From positions 3,162,001-3,226,000 of the forward strand of contig NC_068980.1 of assembly GCF_016808095.1 (NCBI RefSeq): 64,000 nt of DNA. The letters run 5' to 3'. The notes under the pieces were generated by a model. It saw only the letters and a list, made by a program, of their open reading frames with translations. It was not told the origin of the DNA and searched no databases. The translations under genes and the position numbers were made by a program. This DNA comes from Vigna angularis (lineage: Eukaryota > Streptophyta > Magnoliopsida > Fabales > Fabaceae). Of the stretch, positions 61,368 through 64,000 are shown one piece after another. Positions within the stretch are counted from its first letter, which is position 1, and each line of letters opens with the position of its first letter.

Positions 61368-63550
61368 GAAACTAAATAAAAAATTCTCCCTTAAGCTGAA
61401 TGTTAAGCAAGAAATTTAGTTTAATTATACAACTTTATCATCCCCAATCTGCTTCTTAGGCTAGAGAAGGATTCCAAATTTAAAGGCTTGGCCATTCCTC
61501 TTCTGTCCGTATCCCAAATTCAGTTATGCCTCTCAAATATTTGAAAAACCCTCTTCACAGCAATCAGATGCATTTCTGTAGGTCCCATCATATATCTGCT
61601 GACCAAGCATACAACAAACATCAAGTCTGATCTGGTTACAATGAGGAGGAATATCAAACTTCTGGCCATTTACTAGTACAGAGATGCATCTACTACCTCC
61701 CCATCTTCATCCTTTGAATATAGGATTTGTCAGAGGAACTTTTCTCCCTGCCAAATTGTTCCAGCACCTCTACATTTTTTTGACATATGAAAATCCACTC
61801 CTCATTTTATGTTAATTCTATGCCAAAGATCTTTCATATCAAACTCCTCCTTCATTGACTGCTTGACTTAAGTGAACATCTTCATTATTCCCAGTAAAAA
61901 TCCAATCATCCACATATAGACTCACATTTAGCAACTTGCCTTCCTTTTCCTGTCTGACCGAAAAAGGTGTTAATATCTTGTTGTACCATCATGCTCCAGG
62001 GGCTTGCTTGAGGATTTACAATGCTTTTGTCAACTTGTAAATCTTATCTTCTGATTTCAGCAAGAGCTAGAATGGCTTTGATATTCTGATTTGGTGAATC
62101 AGCAGCTCGAGAATTATGATATTCTGATTATGGTTTTACATCTTCATTATCAGCATCTTGTCCAGCTTAAATATCTGCATTTTCCCTTTCTGAACTGTCA
62201 TTATCATCTTTACATTATGCTAGATTCTTCTTTTCTTCTATTTCTCCCTTGTTCCACTTCCATTTTTCCGTCTCAGCCAATATCACATCCCTACTAATAA
62301 TGACTTTCTTTGGAGTATGCTCATATCACTTACAAACCTTAGACCCCTCACTCACTCCCAAGTGCACACACTTGATACTTTTGTCATCTAAATTCTTCCT
62401 TTGAGAATCTGGAGTATGAGCATAGGCAATACAACCAATCTGAAGTGTTTGACTGATGGCTTGATGCCATTGCATGCCTCCTCAGGTATGACATTTTTCA
62501 TAGCTAGTCTAGGAGGAATTCTATTGAGCACATAAATTGTCCATTTCAAACTTCTGGCCAAAACTGTTTAGGAACTCCCTTTTCAGGCAACAGATTTCTT
62601 GCCATGATCATGATAGTTCTAAATTTCCTCTCAGATACACTATTTTGCGTGCTAAGCTGCAGTAAGGTTCCTTTTAATGCCATTGCTGCTGCAAAAGCTG
62701 CTAAGCTCTTAAGAATTAAACTCTGCAACGCTATCAGTTCTCAAACAATAAATAGTTTCTAGAGTCCTTTTCAAACATAATAGCCTTCCTAAAGATATCA
62801 AATGCATAAGATTTTTCTGACATGAAATGATCCCAGGATTTCCTACTATAGTCATCGTCAGAATGACTTTGCATAGTTTCCCCATCTGATCTCTATGGTA
62901 GGATTAAGCATTACTTTTCTATATCTTTTATGTAAGAAACTCCCATAAATGAATGAGTTAAGAAATGATACACACTCTTAAGCATTTTTTCAATACTTTA
63001 TCTCAAGTTGGCATCAAAGTGTGTCGTGCCAATCTCACTCTATTAGCCACTTGATAAGTTTCTGCTGTACGCCACCATTCACTGCTGCCTTTCTCTCAGA
63101 CAATCACCTGGTTGTGTTAATTTCATTGAGCGACAGAAAAACTAGTAGTCATCGTCTACCTTGCTAGCCATCACAGATTTTTCCAACTAGCATCAGATCT
63201 GGATGGGGAACCCCACAAGTCAAGGAGGCAAATTCCTCCACGCACAATCCTTGGTGGCCAAACAAGGCATGTGCCTTTTGGTCACGGAACAACATTGCTC
63301 CACCTCCATTGCTCTCACTAGCTTTTCTACTCCTTGTTCCAACCTACTTTTTCTTTGATTGGAGTTTGGTCCCCCATTTGAGCACCTGAAAGTTCCTTTT
63401 TTACCCCTATGCTCTTTATTTCTTATCAGCAAAAGGCATCTGGACCTGTCAACTCATTTTCTGGGTTACCCATAATTACTACAGATAAGCTTAATGGCAA
63501 AAACAAGTTGTCTTGGTCTACATCAGTTGAACTGTGTGGTTTCTAACAAA
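61368..63550 (-). pseudogene. Degenerate Ty1/copia retrotransposon, same strand as OEP80
   Basis: Frameshifted pieces of copia Pol appear in the expected order along the minus strand. Integrase core pieces are DDYSRKSWDHFMSEKSYAF (about 62870-62800) and RTDSVAEFNS, stop, ELSSFCSSNGIKR (about 62740-62660). NSVSERKFRTIMIMARN follows (about 62640-62590), then IGCIAYAHTPDSQRKN (about 62440-62390). Reverse transcriptase pieces are SLYVDDWIFTGNNEDV (about 61925-61880) and RPDLMFVVCLVSRYM plus a frameshifted continuation near 61640-61550. Many stops and frameshifts show that it is long dead. The upstream part (62950-63550), where Gag should be, is not clearly recognisable. Confidence 0.85.
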
Positions 63551-63604
63551 ATAAAAAAGAATATATTTATGGAGAAATTCGTCCAAATAGAACTGAAATA
63601 TATT

Positions 63605-63800
63605 TAGAGTTTACATTTGGTAAACTGTGAGATGTTCAGTGTTTGAAGTTGAGCAATTTCTCCAAGTAATCTTTGAGATCATAGCAAATTTTCTCAGCGC
63701 AGCACTTACACCTAATTGGCCTATAGGTTCAATCATGTTCAATTCTACGTAAATTCTCTCATTCTCAGGCATGTCTGGTTGAAAAACTACTGTTAGTTAA
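63605..63800 (-). other. Unassigned exon-like open frame near the window end
   Basis: On the minus strand an acceptor-like AACTAACAG precedes a frame reading QPDMPENERIYVELNMIEP and then IGQLGVSAALRKFAMISK, open to a TAA near 63622. A consensus donor GGT|GTAAGT occurs inside it near 63708. The codon pattern looks more protein-like than the surroundings, but I do not recognise the protein and it does not fit OEP80. It may belong to the copia Gag region, to another relic, or to a gene beyond the window. Confidence 0.3.
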
Positions 63801-64000
63801 ATGGAAATCATTGGAGGTGACAAGACCAGGCCAGTAAAAACAGGAGAAAAAAAATCCAATTGCTTGCTAGAATTTGCAATATTTAAATGACATCATGTTC
63901 AACTTTTGGCAGAAGAAAAGGAATAAGGTTCTGCAGAAATTTTACAGAATATTCTGTTTCCTGTTTTGTTTTTTGCCCACTTTTAACACCAGAAAATACC

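Overview
This is nuclear DNA from a flowering plant, most likely a legume. The evidence is GT-AG introns, very AT-rich intergenic DNA with long (AT)n arrays, and several plant-specific gene families. The legume placement is an impression from overall resemblance of the proteins and was not tested by a search. There are about nine protein-coding loci in 64 kb. Three (FRS4, the GH127 enzyme and an unknown coiled-coil protein) were rebuilt exon by exon, with every junction keeping frame. No tRNA, rRNA, CRISPR or prokaryotic-style operon was seen.

Layout. 1-2.15 kb: first exon of a conserved plant protein of unknown function (minus), cut by the window edge or by a long intron. 5.87-8.97 kb: six-exon gene (minus) for a putative membrane-anchored coiled-coil protein. 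12.3-16.8 kb: FRS4-like gene (plus), a domesticated Mutator-transposase transcription factor, whose 5' leader carries a 248-bp tandem duplication that doubles a splice donor, and a spliced upstream ORF. 19.4-20.5 kb: intronless secreted LRR protein of the DRT100 type (plus). 24.95-30.06 kb: 12-exon GH127 (DUF1680) beta-L-arabinofuranosidase-type enzyme (minus). 30-41 kb: gene-free, AT-rich and repeat-rich, holding a 534-bp foldback Mutator-type MITE with a perfect 9-bp target duplication. 41.1-42.2 kb: intronless AGC-VIII kinase of the UNICORN group (minus). 45.9-46.5 kb: PRELI/MSF1 mitochondrial lipid-transfer-type protein (plus). 52.4-54.4 kb: two-exon WIP-family zinc-finger transcription factor (minus). 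60.4-64 kb: the last two exons of OEP80, a chloroplast outer-envelope Omp85 protein (minus), with a decayed Ty1/copia element in the intron upstream of them.

The genes do not form a pathway. They are independent housekeeping, developmental and cell-wall genes scattered among repeats. I found no convincing new multi-gene system. The most unusual items are the duplicated splice donor and uORF in the FRS4 leader, the minisatellite-looped foldback MITE, the unnamed coiled-coil gene, and the copia insertion with an unexplained exon-like ORF beside OEP80.
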